From Gossypium raimondii (taxonomy: Eukaryota; Streptophyta; Magnoliopsida; Malvales; Malvaceae): a stretch of DNA of 64,000 nt. Positions 34,798 to 46,428 of this stretch are shown piece after piece. A program made the translations under genes and the position numbers. How positions within the stretch are numbered: the first letter of the stretch is position 1; the number at the start of each line of letters is the position of its first letter. Location: assembly GCF_025698545.1 (NCBI RefSeq), contig NC_068569.1:19840001-19904000 (forward strand), written 5' to 3'. The notes below the pieces were generated by a model. It did no database searches and was not told the DNA's origin. It was given only the letters and a program-made list of their open reading frames with translations.

Positions 34798-36915
34798 ATG
34801 GTTGGCCATGAAGCTGTGGAGGTTGCCAAGACGGTTCTCGAAGTCGCCGACGTCGCTTGGACCGCCATGGAATGTTGCCACCACCTCCACCACCGTCACA
34901 ACCCCGATGATGATTCTCCTGAAAATCATGACGCTTTCAAGCTCGAAAAAGAATTGGAAAGCCTAAAATCCGAAAATCAACGTCTCAGGAATCTTCTGGA
35001 ACAGAACCTCAAACTCCTCAACAATCTCTCTGAATCTCCTGCTTATTTAAACGATTGTCCTCCTGACGTACATAAATTTCATAACCCTTTTTTTGTGTTT
35101 GATTTTCTTTTTCTTTTTTATTTCTGGACCTAATTATTTAATTAATTGCAGCTCTATGCTCGGTTGGTATCTACCGTGGAATCTAAAGACTTTTTGCTCC
35201 GACTCAAATCTCTTAACGGATCCAATACTAAAATCGAGTTTCCATTCAAGGAAGCTACAGGTTCTTATATTATTATTTTTGTATCAATTATTTGCACTTG
35301 CTGATATCATATATATCTTTTCCCTGAATGTAGGGAATGCATCAAGAAATTCTTAATCGGACTGATAAAGTATTACTGCATCAAGTTGGATTAATAACTG
35401 TGACAATAATGTTGATGCAAATTTTTCCTTTTCCTTCTATTTATTGTTAAGAATGTTGATTTTAATTGATTAGTTACCATGGTTTTTTTAATTTTGATTT
35501 TAAATTAGGGGATGATAAGCATTCTGCTGAAATTCTGATTAATGTTAACCAAAATGAACCAAGTTGGTGGGTATGGGTAACTGATGAAATGGTTCCGAGC
35601 AATGTTGAAGAGTGTAGTGGAATCGATGATGAGACTTATACTGTTATTAATGAGGAGCATGTTGTGGATGCGGTTGCTAACTTTATGGCCAAATGCATTT
35701 TGTCCAATCCTAAAGCTCAGGTTTTTAGCTGCCTGATCTGATTTTTATCCTTTTCAAGATATATATGACATGTAAAAAGGCTTTCTCATGTTTGTTCGTG
35801 TTCCTGGTATTTCAGGCTTTGACACCAGAAGAACTGCAGAAAAGTAAGTTTTCTACTTACTTCACCTGGCTTTATGCCTTTACTACCTAAATAAACTTAT
35901 CTTTTTTCCTTGCAAAATGGTTATTGTACTGGATAAATGCTTCATGATAATTGACAGTAAAATCATGCAGTTTCATTCTTCTGAGAAAGAGTAAATTGCA
36001 TTTAATTTTAGATGTGGCATACGATTTCAATTGTTGTTGACCTCAATATTTAGACCCTGAAAAATGGTTTTGTGTTTATATGAGTTCATGGCCTGGCATT
36101 TGAAAACTTGCCGGAGAAGTTGAGCACAGAACATTGCTATCCTTAGTTTAGGAAATCTAATTATATTTCTCGCCACTCTTCTCGTCAACTGAACACTATA
36201 TGAGATTACTTATTATCATGAGATTATGAGCAGCTCTGCTTAAATCATTGGGAGGCGTCAGCAAATTGGAGAAAGTTTTGGGCATTTGGCATGCTGGAAA
36301 GTTGTTCTATGCGTTGTCAACCTGGGGACTTGCACTGGTTGGGTGCGTTTTATTGTTCCTTTTATTATTGTTTCTTTCTTGTTCATATTTTTTCAGTATC
36401 TTTCCATTCTCTTGAGGTAAAGAGTCAGCTTGTTCTTCCTTGAGAGGACGGGTCTGTTGATTTAACTTTGTATACACCATTTTTTAGTATGATGAGATCC
36501 ATACTGAAAATTTATGGAGCCTGTTTGATAATAAATGGTTCCCCCCACCGTTTTATGAAAACCAAAGAGGAATTATTATCCATTTAATCGATCATACCTT
36601 TTATACATTAGATTATGCGAACTCTTTTAGGTACTGTAGAACCTTTTTTGCTACATATCTTGTGAGCTAAATTCATACAATATATTGATGAAAGTATCAT
36701 TTGAACAAACTTATAGCCTATTATACTACAACATAGCATTCAGTGTCGTATAATGTGCTAGGTTTTAGTCATGTTCCTATGTAATCTTTGATCTAGTAAA
36801 TTAACGGTTTAGTTTATCTTTTGACATTGACAGGTTATATAGAGCCCGTAGTGTGGTAAAAGTTGCTGCAATGGGCATCCACACGACCAGCAAAGTTGTA
36901 ATGAGGGCTCTATGA
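34798..36915 (+). CDS. conserved plant protein of unknown function (At1g44770-like)
   Basis: Six exons join to 269 aa: 34798-35067, 35152-35260, 35509-35720, 35816-35843, 36234-36342, 36834-36915. No catalytic motif is recognised. Visible parts are a His-rich N-terminal stretch (ECCHHLHHRH), a coiled coil at residues ~45-77 (LEKELESLKSENQRLRNLLE), a middle with NEPSWWVWVTDEMVPSN and VDAVANFMAKCIL, and a C-terminal segment with a hydrophobic patch (YALSTWGLALVGLYRA) that could touch a membrane. I match it to the Arabidopsis gene next to the HIRIP3 homologue At1g44780, from memory of the family and from the shared neighbour. Exon 4 (28 nt) and the exon 4/5 junction are the least certain parts of the model. 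Confidence 0.8.
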
Positions 36916-38418
36916 ATTTATTGCTCCAATATCAGATAAAAAGAAAAGGTCTGTTTGAACTGTATTATTCTTTCAATTCTCGGTTGGTTTGTTTAAAATC
37001 CTTCTTGTTGCTGTAAAATGTACATGTTGTAAATATATTTGAAATACTCTTTTAATGAATCAATTGTATTGCTTCAGAATGATTGCTACTCATGTAAAAT
37101 ATTCACTTGTACCAGGAAGACACGTGGAAAATATTTTTTAGAAAAAGAGTTACTTTATAACATGATTTTTAGATAAAACTTATGTCAACATATTGAATAT
37201 AATATCTTTATATATTCCAAACTTATTTCCTCTCTCACTTGTTCTTCCTCTTGATGTTAATTAATGTTAAAATGATGAGAGGAAAAGAAAAAGTGAGTCA
37301 TGAGGCTGGTGCCAAACTTTCAATAGTCTCTGTTACCCAATCTCTAACCAATAATTTGGGACCAATAACATGATTAAGGCCAAACCGTTTGAAGACAAAG
37401 GCTCAATTGCAATTTAACAACTTAATAAGTTGTACTTTTTCGACCAATTCAAAAGATAAAAGCTTGGTAGTAAAAAGGTTTTTACAAGAGGCATCTTCCT
37501 TATTATGGAGCGCCTCTATTGATACTTAATTAATTCTTTTCGTAATTAATAAACTTTTTTTGACATGTGTCATTTGACAATGTGTAGGTTTATACACTGA
37601 CAAATGCCAACACCTTGAATATAAGATCTTTATATATTCTCTCTCATTCAAACAAACTTATTTCTTCTCTTATTTGTTTTTCTTCCTGTGTTAATTACTG
37701 CTAAGATGATGAAAGCGAAAAAAAGAGTAATGAGGCTGGTACCAAACCTTGAACTGTCACCACTATCCAATCTCTAATACTTCCAAGCCTATCACAGAGA
37801 AAAAGTGACCCTTTTTTGAAAAGCTTAGGATCAATCGCTACTTCACAAGCTTGCTTGCTCCATCTTGAGCATTTCCAAAAACTTTCCAGGTATGGTTTTC
37901 CATTGTAGGAAGACCCATAATGAAAGCAACATTCACCATTTCTTTTTCTTCTTTCTCGGTTCCTAAAACTGTAGTTTCAACACCACTGAATGTTTCTACA
38001 AATAACAAAGTATGATTTGTGCTAACAGTTTGGTGGATGAACAGAGAAATAATAAAAATGAGGGCATGTCCTTTGTGGGTATCAAAATTTCATCTCCAAT
38101 CTATCAAACTCTTCTGAAGGTTTACGGAGGAATCCGTGGTCAGAGATGCAGAATCTCCGGCCTGCAATCACACATTTGTCACCTTCTTCGTCATAAGCAC
38201 AACCCTAAATTCGTTTGACACGAGTTTGTGAGAAGATAAAATTTGTAAATGGTGGCTCAACCTTTCACATTTAATAATTTATGATGTACAAATTCCGCAT
38301 ATCAAATGGTTGCGCAAGGAGAAAGTTTTTGTTCTCTCAAGAAACAAAAATTGTTAAGCAAGAAAGACTTGCCCAAATTTAGTAGATTATAAAACTTCTG
38401 TAACGTCCTTAATTAACT
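36916..38418. other. convergent intergenic spacer with a duplicated segment
   Basis: Lies between the 3' ends of the At1g44770-like gene and TFB4. Two related segments, about 37182-37360 and 37597-37780, share the order GAATATAAnATCTTTATATATTC, AAACTTATTTC, GTTAATTA, ATGAGGCTGGTnCCAAAC and CCAATCTCTAA, a diverged direct duplication. A short antisense reading with VETFSGVETTVLG and NVAFIMGLPTMENHTWK around 37830-38000 may be a decayed gene scrap, but I do not recognise it. Confidence 0.45.
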
Positions 38419-41400
38419 TTATGTCTCAGGAGTCTTTCTCTTTTTGTCAGATGCCGAAGCCGCCTCAGATTGAGCTTGACCAAATACAGACCTGCACTTG
38501 CAAGTAAAAAATCAACTTTACATACATGGATTAGAGGATGGTTAAAAAAATCCCAAAACACTAAAAGGATGTTTGGGTTTCACAGGAGGAGAAATTGATG
38601 AAGCTGATTCCAGACAACCAGCACTGCTGTCGGAGAAAAGTTCGAGAACTCACAGAATTTTTTGTTTTTTTGAGAACCAACTGAACTTTTAATTGTTTGA
38701 TAGATGAGACTTTTGCATACATGAGGAGAAGAACATAAAAAATGGAATCCAACTTGCAGCTACAACAGCTTACCCGCAGGTGGAACATTTCTTGTGATGC
38801 TTGCAGAAAATTGACAAACATACAGAACATATGTAGCCCATGTCAATGGTGTTTTTATGGCAAAAACATCTGTAAATTTCAGAATTCAATCAATGCATTG
38901 CATAGTTTAAAGTTCAAGCGAAAAAAGCACAAGAATTGACATGTGATTAACTGCAGGCAATATAGAGGAATTTAAGACCTTAAGCAGTTATGCTAGCTTG
39001 AAGAACATACACCTTGACGAGAAAAGAAAATGAAAAAAATAAATCTAGAGCTCCCTCTTGTTGCAGTAATGCCAAAAAAATGTTAAAGCAAAGAAATTTT
39101 AAGTTTTTTGGCTAGCATTGTTGACAGTCCTTATCTTACCTTTTTCTTCAAAACAAGCATGATATCAGCTTTTCTTTTAGTTACCATATTGACTAACATA
39201 AACCATTACCAATGGCACAATGCATGTTTAAGAGGCATGAGAGGAAACATGTACATTCATACGAAATAAGGATGGCTTCAAATTTTAGCAACAAACAAGT
39301 AGTAAAACTTACGAGGCGCGAAAATCAACCCCAACAGGCTTTGGAAGATGTATGAAACTGCGAGAATGCAAGTCAGTAGCAAAAATAGTCTGCATGGAAG
39401 GCCAATAACATGTTAGTACAATAATCTGCCTACACTTTCATCAACCAAATGCACTTCAAAGAAAATTTACAGAGAAAAAGAAACTTTTAACATCATACAA
39501 GGCCGCAAAGTACTGTTCTCATAAACAAGTACAGCATAAAACATACGTGCAAGAAATAAAGTTATGTACATCAGTCTGTACAGAGAACAGCAATTAGTGG
39601 CAATAAGCATAACATAAATTCAAATTGCAGTCAAATTAGAATAAACAACATACCATGAGATACTGAAACAGCCCATCCAAATTTTGCGGTTTATGATGTA
39701 CACCACCAGTTATGTAAGAAGCCTAAAACTCCGATGCATCAAACTGTATCAGTAGAGCTGAGAGAGGAAGACCAATGTTTGTTTGCAGCATAAGGTAATT
39801 CAGAAAGCATTAATAACGTTGCCATACCTGCTGCAGGAAGGCTGAATTTTGAGAACCTATGTAACAAGAATCTATAGGAACCTACAAGATGAAGCCAATT
39901 AATTACGACTCACGACATGAATACACATCTAAAGCAAGACAAATATGTTCTATACGTGCATTTGTGTTTGTTGTGTATATTCAGATTTACAGAGAGTGAC
40001 AGAGATAAAAATTACTGCCATAAACTTAAAGAAATGAACAATGTCAAATTTCACCTACTAGCATAATGCAAATCATCCTAGTTGAAAACAAGATAGCAAT
40101 AGTAAAATGACGAAAATAGTATTTCCACAAGTTTAAAACCAAGCACGAGCTGTCATCATAATGCCCTCCCTAAACAATTCAAACAGAGGCTACAAAAGGT
40201 AGAACTCAAGGAAAATTAACTTCCCAACTAATCATTTAAAGTTGTTCGTGTCATTATTAGCAAGAATACAAGACTAGATTGAATATAGTTGATATTGAGC
40301 TGCCAAACGTAAGAATCTAACAAAAAGAAAATTAGGCAGAAATATATTGAAACGATGAGAAAGAAATAATAGATGCAGCATCAAGTACCGAAGAGCGTTG
40401 GGCAGAGAATATCGCGTTCATGATTGCAACATATCTGAAAGAAAAATTATTTCTTTGAGCCTAAAGGCCAGAGGTTGAAAGCATAAATAACCAAAAAAAA
40501 TAACTTACTGTTCAGGTCCATCTAGTGATCCCTGCAAGCATAAGATCTGTATGCACATGTTAGTCAACTACTATGAAACATAGTAATAAAAACTAAACAA
40601 GTAAATACACAAAAACTACAGTGTTACAAAATTCGATTCTAACCTATATACAGAGAAACTCTCGATTTCATTATCAGTTTGCATATAGCTTTTCCAAATT
40701 GTTTGAAGTTAAACCAATCTAATGTTATTGAGCATACATTTCAACACCCACAATCATATATCCTTCTACAGTTAGAAAAATATCTTTGTCTCTTTATCAT
40801 TGCTCAGTAACTATGAAAATTAACAATGCACCCATGTCATATATAGCTTGGCCCACAGTTATTTAGTAACAGTGGTCGATAATGCAAACAATATTTAAAC
40901 AGCATTGTCCTGGCAGATGTCCTGGTCAGTTACCTTAATACAAGCATCACCTTTTGATCTCATCAGAAGTAAATTTTAAAAATGATGGTGCACTAACAGG
41001 AGGAAGTGAAAAGTGGGTTTGCTACAAACATGAAAGTAAATAAAATGAAAGAAATGCAGCTCCTCATGGTATTATTAAGACACATGGTACCAAAGATGGC
41101 ACTTTTGACTATACAAAAATAGATGAATTTTCAACAGCACTGGTACTTAACAAGATACATATGCAATTGATATGAACGTGTTCAAGCAGTCTACAGTTGC
41201 TGAACACACACACAAACAAAGAAGACACAAAATTATAATAGTAAACATAATAAGCGTGTATCTGAATTATTTCAGAAATGTAGCAATAAACAAATAAAAA
41301 CATATCCAACTTCATTCATCACATGAAAGAATTTCCCAACGAGCAGGGACTGCAGAATTGGTGTATAAAAATTTTCAGACGCAAATAATCAAGATCAGCA

Positions 41401-42371
41401 GATAAATCGAATAGCAATAAATTATTTAGAGACTCACTCGAGGATGTGGATGGAGGGCTCCTGAACGGAACACTCTCTGTATATCTGTTAAAATCTAATT
41501 AAATCAAACAACAAGTAAAGCACATATTGACAAAGTCCTGCAAAACGTACACTATGCCTTCACTCTCCATGCATTTCCATGCAACTGAATAATACTTGCA
41601 TAAACATCACTCGGGTATTGAACAACCAAACCCTTTACATAGCTATATAACACTATTACCACTATAAACCCATTAATTTTCCAAAAGAACTAGGTTTACC
41701 ATGAATAGAACCAAACATTTACATCAAAGAAGTAATGAAGCATTAAAACACCAGAAAGGATACAACAAAGAGCCATTGACAATGACCCCGAGAAAAGGGA
41801 AGGCTTAATCTTTCCTTCAGGTTCCTCCTTGCTCAACTGCTCATCTGTAATAAGAAATTCCTCCAACTTCTGCAACAAACTGGAGCACATAACAGGCATT
41901 CTCCCATTCTCAAAACTCCGGTTCAAATCTGAAGACGAATCAAAGACATAGTCACAGGAATTATATCCAGTAGCAATAACCACGACTTGGTTTAGCTGAT
42001 TCAGAGTCAATATCGCATTCAAAAACGCAAGAACCTAAACAAACACCAACATTACAGATCAATAAAATGCAAAAATCAATGAACCTTTTAACTTGGTTTG
42101 CTTTAATTTTTAGGGTTTTCTGATAGATAAGAGATTACATGGGAGAGAAACTGAGAGAAAGAGAGTGAGGAGGAGCTCCAGAAAAATGGGTTAGTGTCCA
42201 GCAAAACTACCACAAGGCTAACATCATCTGCAACCATAATTAACAACAATAGTTATAAAAGTATCAAAACAAAAGAAAACCCAAGAAGGAAATCAATCAA
42301 TATTATGCGAGTACCAAGAAAGGTTTAAAGGAAGGGCAACCTGCATAGAGCTTGGAAGGAGCTGAAGCCAT
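38419..42371 (-). CDS. TFB4: TFIIH core subunit TFB4 (p34/GTF2H3)
   Basis: Eleven exons join to 296 aa: 42341-42371, 42139-42227, 41764-42034, 41438-41484, 40509-40546, 40389-40434, 39828-39881, 39654-39722, 39313-39389, 38774-38869, 38419-38491. TFB4 is a structural subunit of the TFIIH core, used in RNA polymerase II initiation and nucleotide excision repair, and it binds p44/SSL1. The vWA-like fold shows [17 protein letters not shown] near residue 11, QVVVIATGY, and [16 protein letters not shown] across the exon 3/4 border. Later come [20 protein letters not shown] and [20 protein letters not shown]. The C-terminal C4-type zinc-binding motif is visible as CFCH, CSVC, CKHHKKC and CSTCG. Length is normal (Arabidopsis about 300 aa). 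The chain of tiny exons (38-54 nt) is characteristic, and all phases agree. Confidence 0.94.
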
Positions 42372-42977
42372 GGAGGATGCAGCTTCTCCTACTTTTATTT
42401 ATTGTTACTATCAAAAGATTGGGTTTTTTTTCTCTAATAATCAGCGAATGCAGCGAGTTGGATTCATGAGAAAAAGGGAACGACAGCTGACCTGACTGAA
42501 ATTCTCTCCTTCAAGCTGTTGATTGTAAGCGTCGGGTCTGCATAAACTGCGAGATTTTGCATAAAATGGGCTGAAGAACAGAGGCCCCCATATTCTTACG
42601 CGACGGGATGGCTCAATTCAGCCCATTTGCTTTTTCACTAGTTCTAATTCTTTTTCGGGTCCCCCGGGTCTGCATTTTAATTAAATTAATGCAATATAAT
42701 TAAAAAAATTGAGACTGTTAAAAGATTTTATTCATGATGACTGAAAGGAGGAGTTGAAGATGGAATTTTAGTTTTTCAATCTGAAAGCTTTTAAAGCTTT
42801 CTCTTTCAACACAAAATCTGATAACTTGCAAGTTAGAATTGAAATTTTATTTATTTAAGATGGAGAAAAGCAAGTCCTAAAAGTGAGCAGTAATCAGAAA
42901 CTATTGTAAACCCAAAACTGGAATCTTTACCATCTGTCCTGTCTGAAAATGAGCTTGTTTGCATAATAAGATTTTAA
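42372..42977. promoter_or_regulatory. TFB4 promoter region with site II-like motifs
   Basis: TGGGCT at 42567-42572 and AGCCCA at 42620-42625 are site II (TGGGCY) elements on opposite strands, 190-255 bp upstream of the TFB4 start and common in plant housekeeping promoters. The part nearer 42978 is AT-rich and leads into the unrecognised gene remnant. Confidence 0.4.
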
Positions 42978-44171
42978 GAAGTTCAAAATTATTGTACCAC
43001 GTTCGATTTTGCATTCAACCTCCACCTGTTTAACCAGTGCCACACTTTTCTTCATGTTGACTCAGAACCAAAAGATGCTTTTAAGACATTAAAACAAACG
43101 TCTAGAATGAGTGATCTGATTTCACAAACTGACCAATTGCTTTCCAAGTGGCAGATGCAAGTAAGTGATGATAGTATTTTTTTTTCCTGTTACGCTTACC
43201 TTTTGCGTACGCTTGTTACCTACGATGCAAATTAGCCACTTGTGCAGGACTACTTGGAGCTGTTAATGATCCCTTCTGCGGATTTAGTTGCAGTCACTTG
43301 GTGTGATGAGCAGCTGCATATGGCCACCACAGTTTCTAACCATGTATTTCGCTTATATGCTAAAGAAATTGATGCTATAGGATCAAAATTGGGTTTTGAG
43401 CGTAGGGTGGATTTTAGCCTGGAGATGCTGGCTCCCCTCAACTAGTACAATGACACTCAGTAGAGTGCTCGGACATGGTGCTAGAACAAGCAGCACTTCA
43501 GTTGATGGAAGAGGTTTGGATATGAGCACATCAAAATGTGAGCTACCAGTGAAAAGGTACGGGCTTGTTATTTCCTTTGAAGCGACACTTGGATGTGTAT
43601 TACTTGCATATTAGTTGAGCATTCTTGACATTGGCAGATCAAAGATCAAATTTGATGTTTATTATCTATCGATTACAACTTCTGTTTCGGGTCACTAGGA
43701 TGGATAAAGTAGTTCCTTGGATAAGTAGAGTGTCTGTAAATGTATGACCTAGGCATTTTATCTAAATATGGTTTGTCTGAAACAGATTTTGGTTCAGTCA
43801 TCCCGTTAAGAGATTTAAATTTTCATTATTGGCACTGCCTTTTTACTTTACCTAAATTAGTTTTGGCATTTGCAGTAGAGGGATGTGAAGTCCTGTCTTT
43901 TCAACACCATTAGCTCCATCATACTTGGCACTAAAGGGTTCTTCATTTCATGAATATTTGTCTTCATTGAAATGCATTTCAAGATCAGAAACCTCCCGCG
44001 TATTGGCAGACATGGACTCGACAAAAAAGACGGAGGTAAACAAACTTTTAAATAAAATTACTTTCATTATTCATGACCCATCACAGCCCTTGCTGTAGTT
44101 CTTGTTTTGTTATACAGGAGACGAGGTGCTCGGCATTACTTGAGTACCAGGGCAGTTATATTATCCCCTGA
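42978..44171 (+). pseudogene. incomplete host gene of unrecognised family, probably a pseudogene
   Basis: Several exon-like pieces with good splice sites occur in order. Piece 42978-43160 reads FAFNLHLFNQCHTFLHVDSE...LLSKWQMQ and ends at GTAAGT. Piece 43247-43556 has DYLELLMIPSADLVAVTWCD and EIDAIGSKLGFERRVDF, but its frame must shift near 43440 to continue as STMTLSRVLGHGARTSSTSV...ELPVKR before GTACGG. Piece ~43912-44035 reads YLALKGSSFHEYLSSLKC...LADMDSTKKTE. Piece 44118-44171 ends ALLEYQGSYIIP and a stop. Low AT content and natural residue composition support a once-real protein. No start codon or N-terminal exons are found, and the internal frame change suggests a truncated, decayed copy; a sequencing error or an unseen exon structure could also explain it. 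I do not recognise the family. Confidence 0.5.
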
Positions 44172-46428
44172 AGATGTTTCATTGTTGGATCAATATAACT
44201 TTACTGGCAAGTTATCATCCAACGTTTGATGCTAGTTTCAGAAAACTATAATCCAGGAAAACCCCAACAAAAGTAGACATGGAGTGATGGGAGGATGGAG
44301 TGGAAAAGTAGAAAGAAAATAAATTTGGAGTTTGCATGTTTAGAAAGAAAAATGAGAGAAGAAAAAAAATAAGAGGGGTGACCATTCTCATATTAATGCA
44401 TAAAAACCAATCGAAATGAAATGATAAGAGGAGAGAAACATATGTTAGTTCAAATTATGCATTTTTCATTTGTTTTATTTTCTTTCCTCTCACTTTTCAA
44501 CACTATCAAATAATGGAGGGAAAGAATATTGTTTTCTCTTTCTATTTTTCCATCTTTCCTGCTAAACACCACAACTATGGAAAAAAAATATAAATTTTCA
44601 TCCTTCTAATTTTCCACCTCTTCAATTGTTGATCTTTCCAATTTTCTTTCCTACGTACCAAGCAAAGCGACTCAACTCATGTAGCTAACAAGGGTGATTT
44701 GCTCACTTTACTTCATATTATTTCCGTAAGCCAAAGGAGTTCATACGAATCTTCATCTTCTTCTTGTTCTCCCTATCTGGTTGTATCTCTTGGCTCACTT
44801 AGCAAGGCTTGTAAACCTGAGGTCATGTACGCGGCAAACCTCGATGTTTTTAAACAAAAAACGACCCCAAAAAAATTGTCCTTTCTTGTGTTTCTGGTCC
44901 AATCCAAACCGGTTCCATCTTTGCTGGTTACTTGCCTTTTTCAAGGGACCAATACGAGCGGGTACAAGTGGAGGGCCCCTAGTTGGCGACAGTAATGAGC
45001 CTCAAGAAGCGGGTGTTTCCAAGTACACTTTTTTCCATCATTCATTAAGATCTTCCTAACCTTCTGGGGACCTTCTGCATCCACGAGTTTGTGTAGCAAT
45101 GCATCAATATTGCAGGTTGCTTAACCATACAAATGGTGTCGGTACCTAGCTTATGACCACTAAATGGCAAAACAATTTATGGCTTTTGGCTTCATCTAGT
45201 TACTATTAACTCAATTTTTATATATAGTACATGATCCCAGACCCAGAATTTTAACTCAATTTGTTTATGCAAAAATAATTTAGCTTCAGTTCTAGTCTTT
45301 TACTGCTAACTGGTTTTTTCTCCGTTTTCTCTTCATTATTGAGATGTAAAATGTACAACTTTGTCTTCTCTTCTTTTTTCTGATTGGATAAACAAAATGT
45401 GGTTTTTTCTTTATTTTCCTTCTGTAAAAATGGGTTAATTTGGGGTTCTTAATTTTCATCTTCAGATGGAAACATGTTAAGGGTCAGTTTGCTTGTGAGA
45501 AGCATTTTTGGGACAAAAGGTACTTTTAATATAAAAACAATACTAAACAAGTTGCTTATGAATTTTTCAAAAGTGCTTTTGGGACAAAAATCAAAAATCT
45601 TTGAAAAAGTACTTTTTACCAAAAGTAGAAGAAAAAAATTTGAACTTTTACTCAAAAGTAATTTTTAGATCAAAGTATTTTTAGAAAGTATTACTAAACT
45701 AGCCTTATATCATCATCATGCAGACTGATATGTAAACCAAGTAGTCTGATTTGGATCTTAAGATTATAGTACTTCAAACATCACAATTTCTATACTTGCT
45801 TCTTCAGTTACTACTATGTAACCAAACCCAACTCAAGTTATAAGAACTTCAAATTCGAGTCCGACTTTGAAATCTAAAACTCAGTTCAAATTTGACTAAA
45901 TTTCATTCGAGATAAAAACAAACTTGAAAGCACTCGGTTAGACTTTATGACATACTAAAAAATGAACTTAATTCTCATACTTCAATTTTTTATTATTTCA
46001 GCCTAACTTGAGTTCAAAAATGAAAATTTTCAATACATAACTAAAAAAATAAAATCTCGATTAAGCTGGCAGCTTGTTCAAATCAAATATCAAAATACTT
46101 GAATCCAACTCAATCAATACTCGAACTTGAGTCAACAATGGTCGAGCTGAACTTGAGTGACTTACAAACTAGTATCGGGAAACAGAGAGTCTGAGCAGCA
46201 AAATGGAGAAAATTTCCATTGATTTCATGTACTACATATTTGAGGCACTCTAACAAATAAAGAGATGTAAGAAAATAAATTTCTGTATCTGAGAGACAAC
46301 AAAATATGTTAAAAACTTCCCCAACTGAGTAAATCTAACGTAGAACCGCACAAGGTGATAAAATCAACCTTTCCAAATCATGCCATTTCTTTGTATCATC
46401 CAAGAACCCCCATGCATAACAACCTAAA
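44172..46428. other. intergenic spacer with repeats
   Basis: No gene is supported. Frames of 92-98 codons at 44699-45059 lack any family motif. It holds the hAT-like MITE at 45478 and, at 45830-46160, a dispersed repeat full of ACTCAAGTT/GAGTTCAAA phrases related to text in the UMAMIT intron (27.2-27.4 kb). Confidence 0.45.
45478..45707. mobile_element. MITE-like element with GTTTG-type terminal repeats
   Basis: The left end TAAGGGTCAGTTTGCTTGTG and the reverse complement of the right end (TAAGGCTAGTTTAGTAATAC) match imperfectly. The interior repeats AAAAGTGCTTTTGGGACAAAA-like phrases in both orientations. This is the style of hAT-derived plant MITEs. No clear 8-bp target duplication is seen. 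Confidence 0.5.

Noticed and set aside
44699-45059. Two overlapping plus-strand frames of 92-98 codons
   Set aside because: No recognisable domain, no convincing splice context, and composition typical of spacer DNA.
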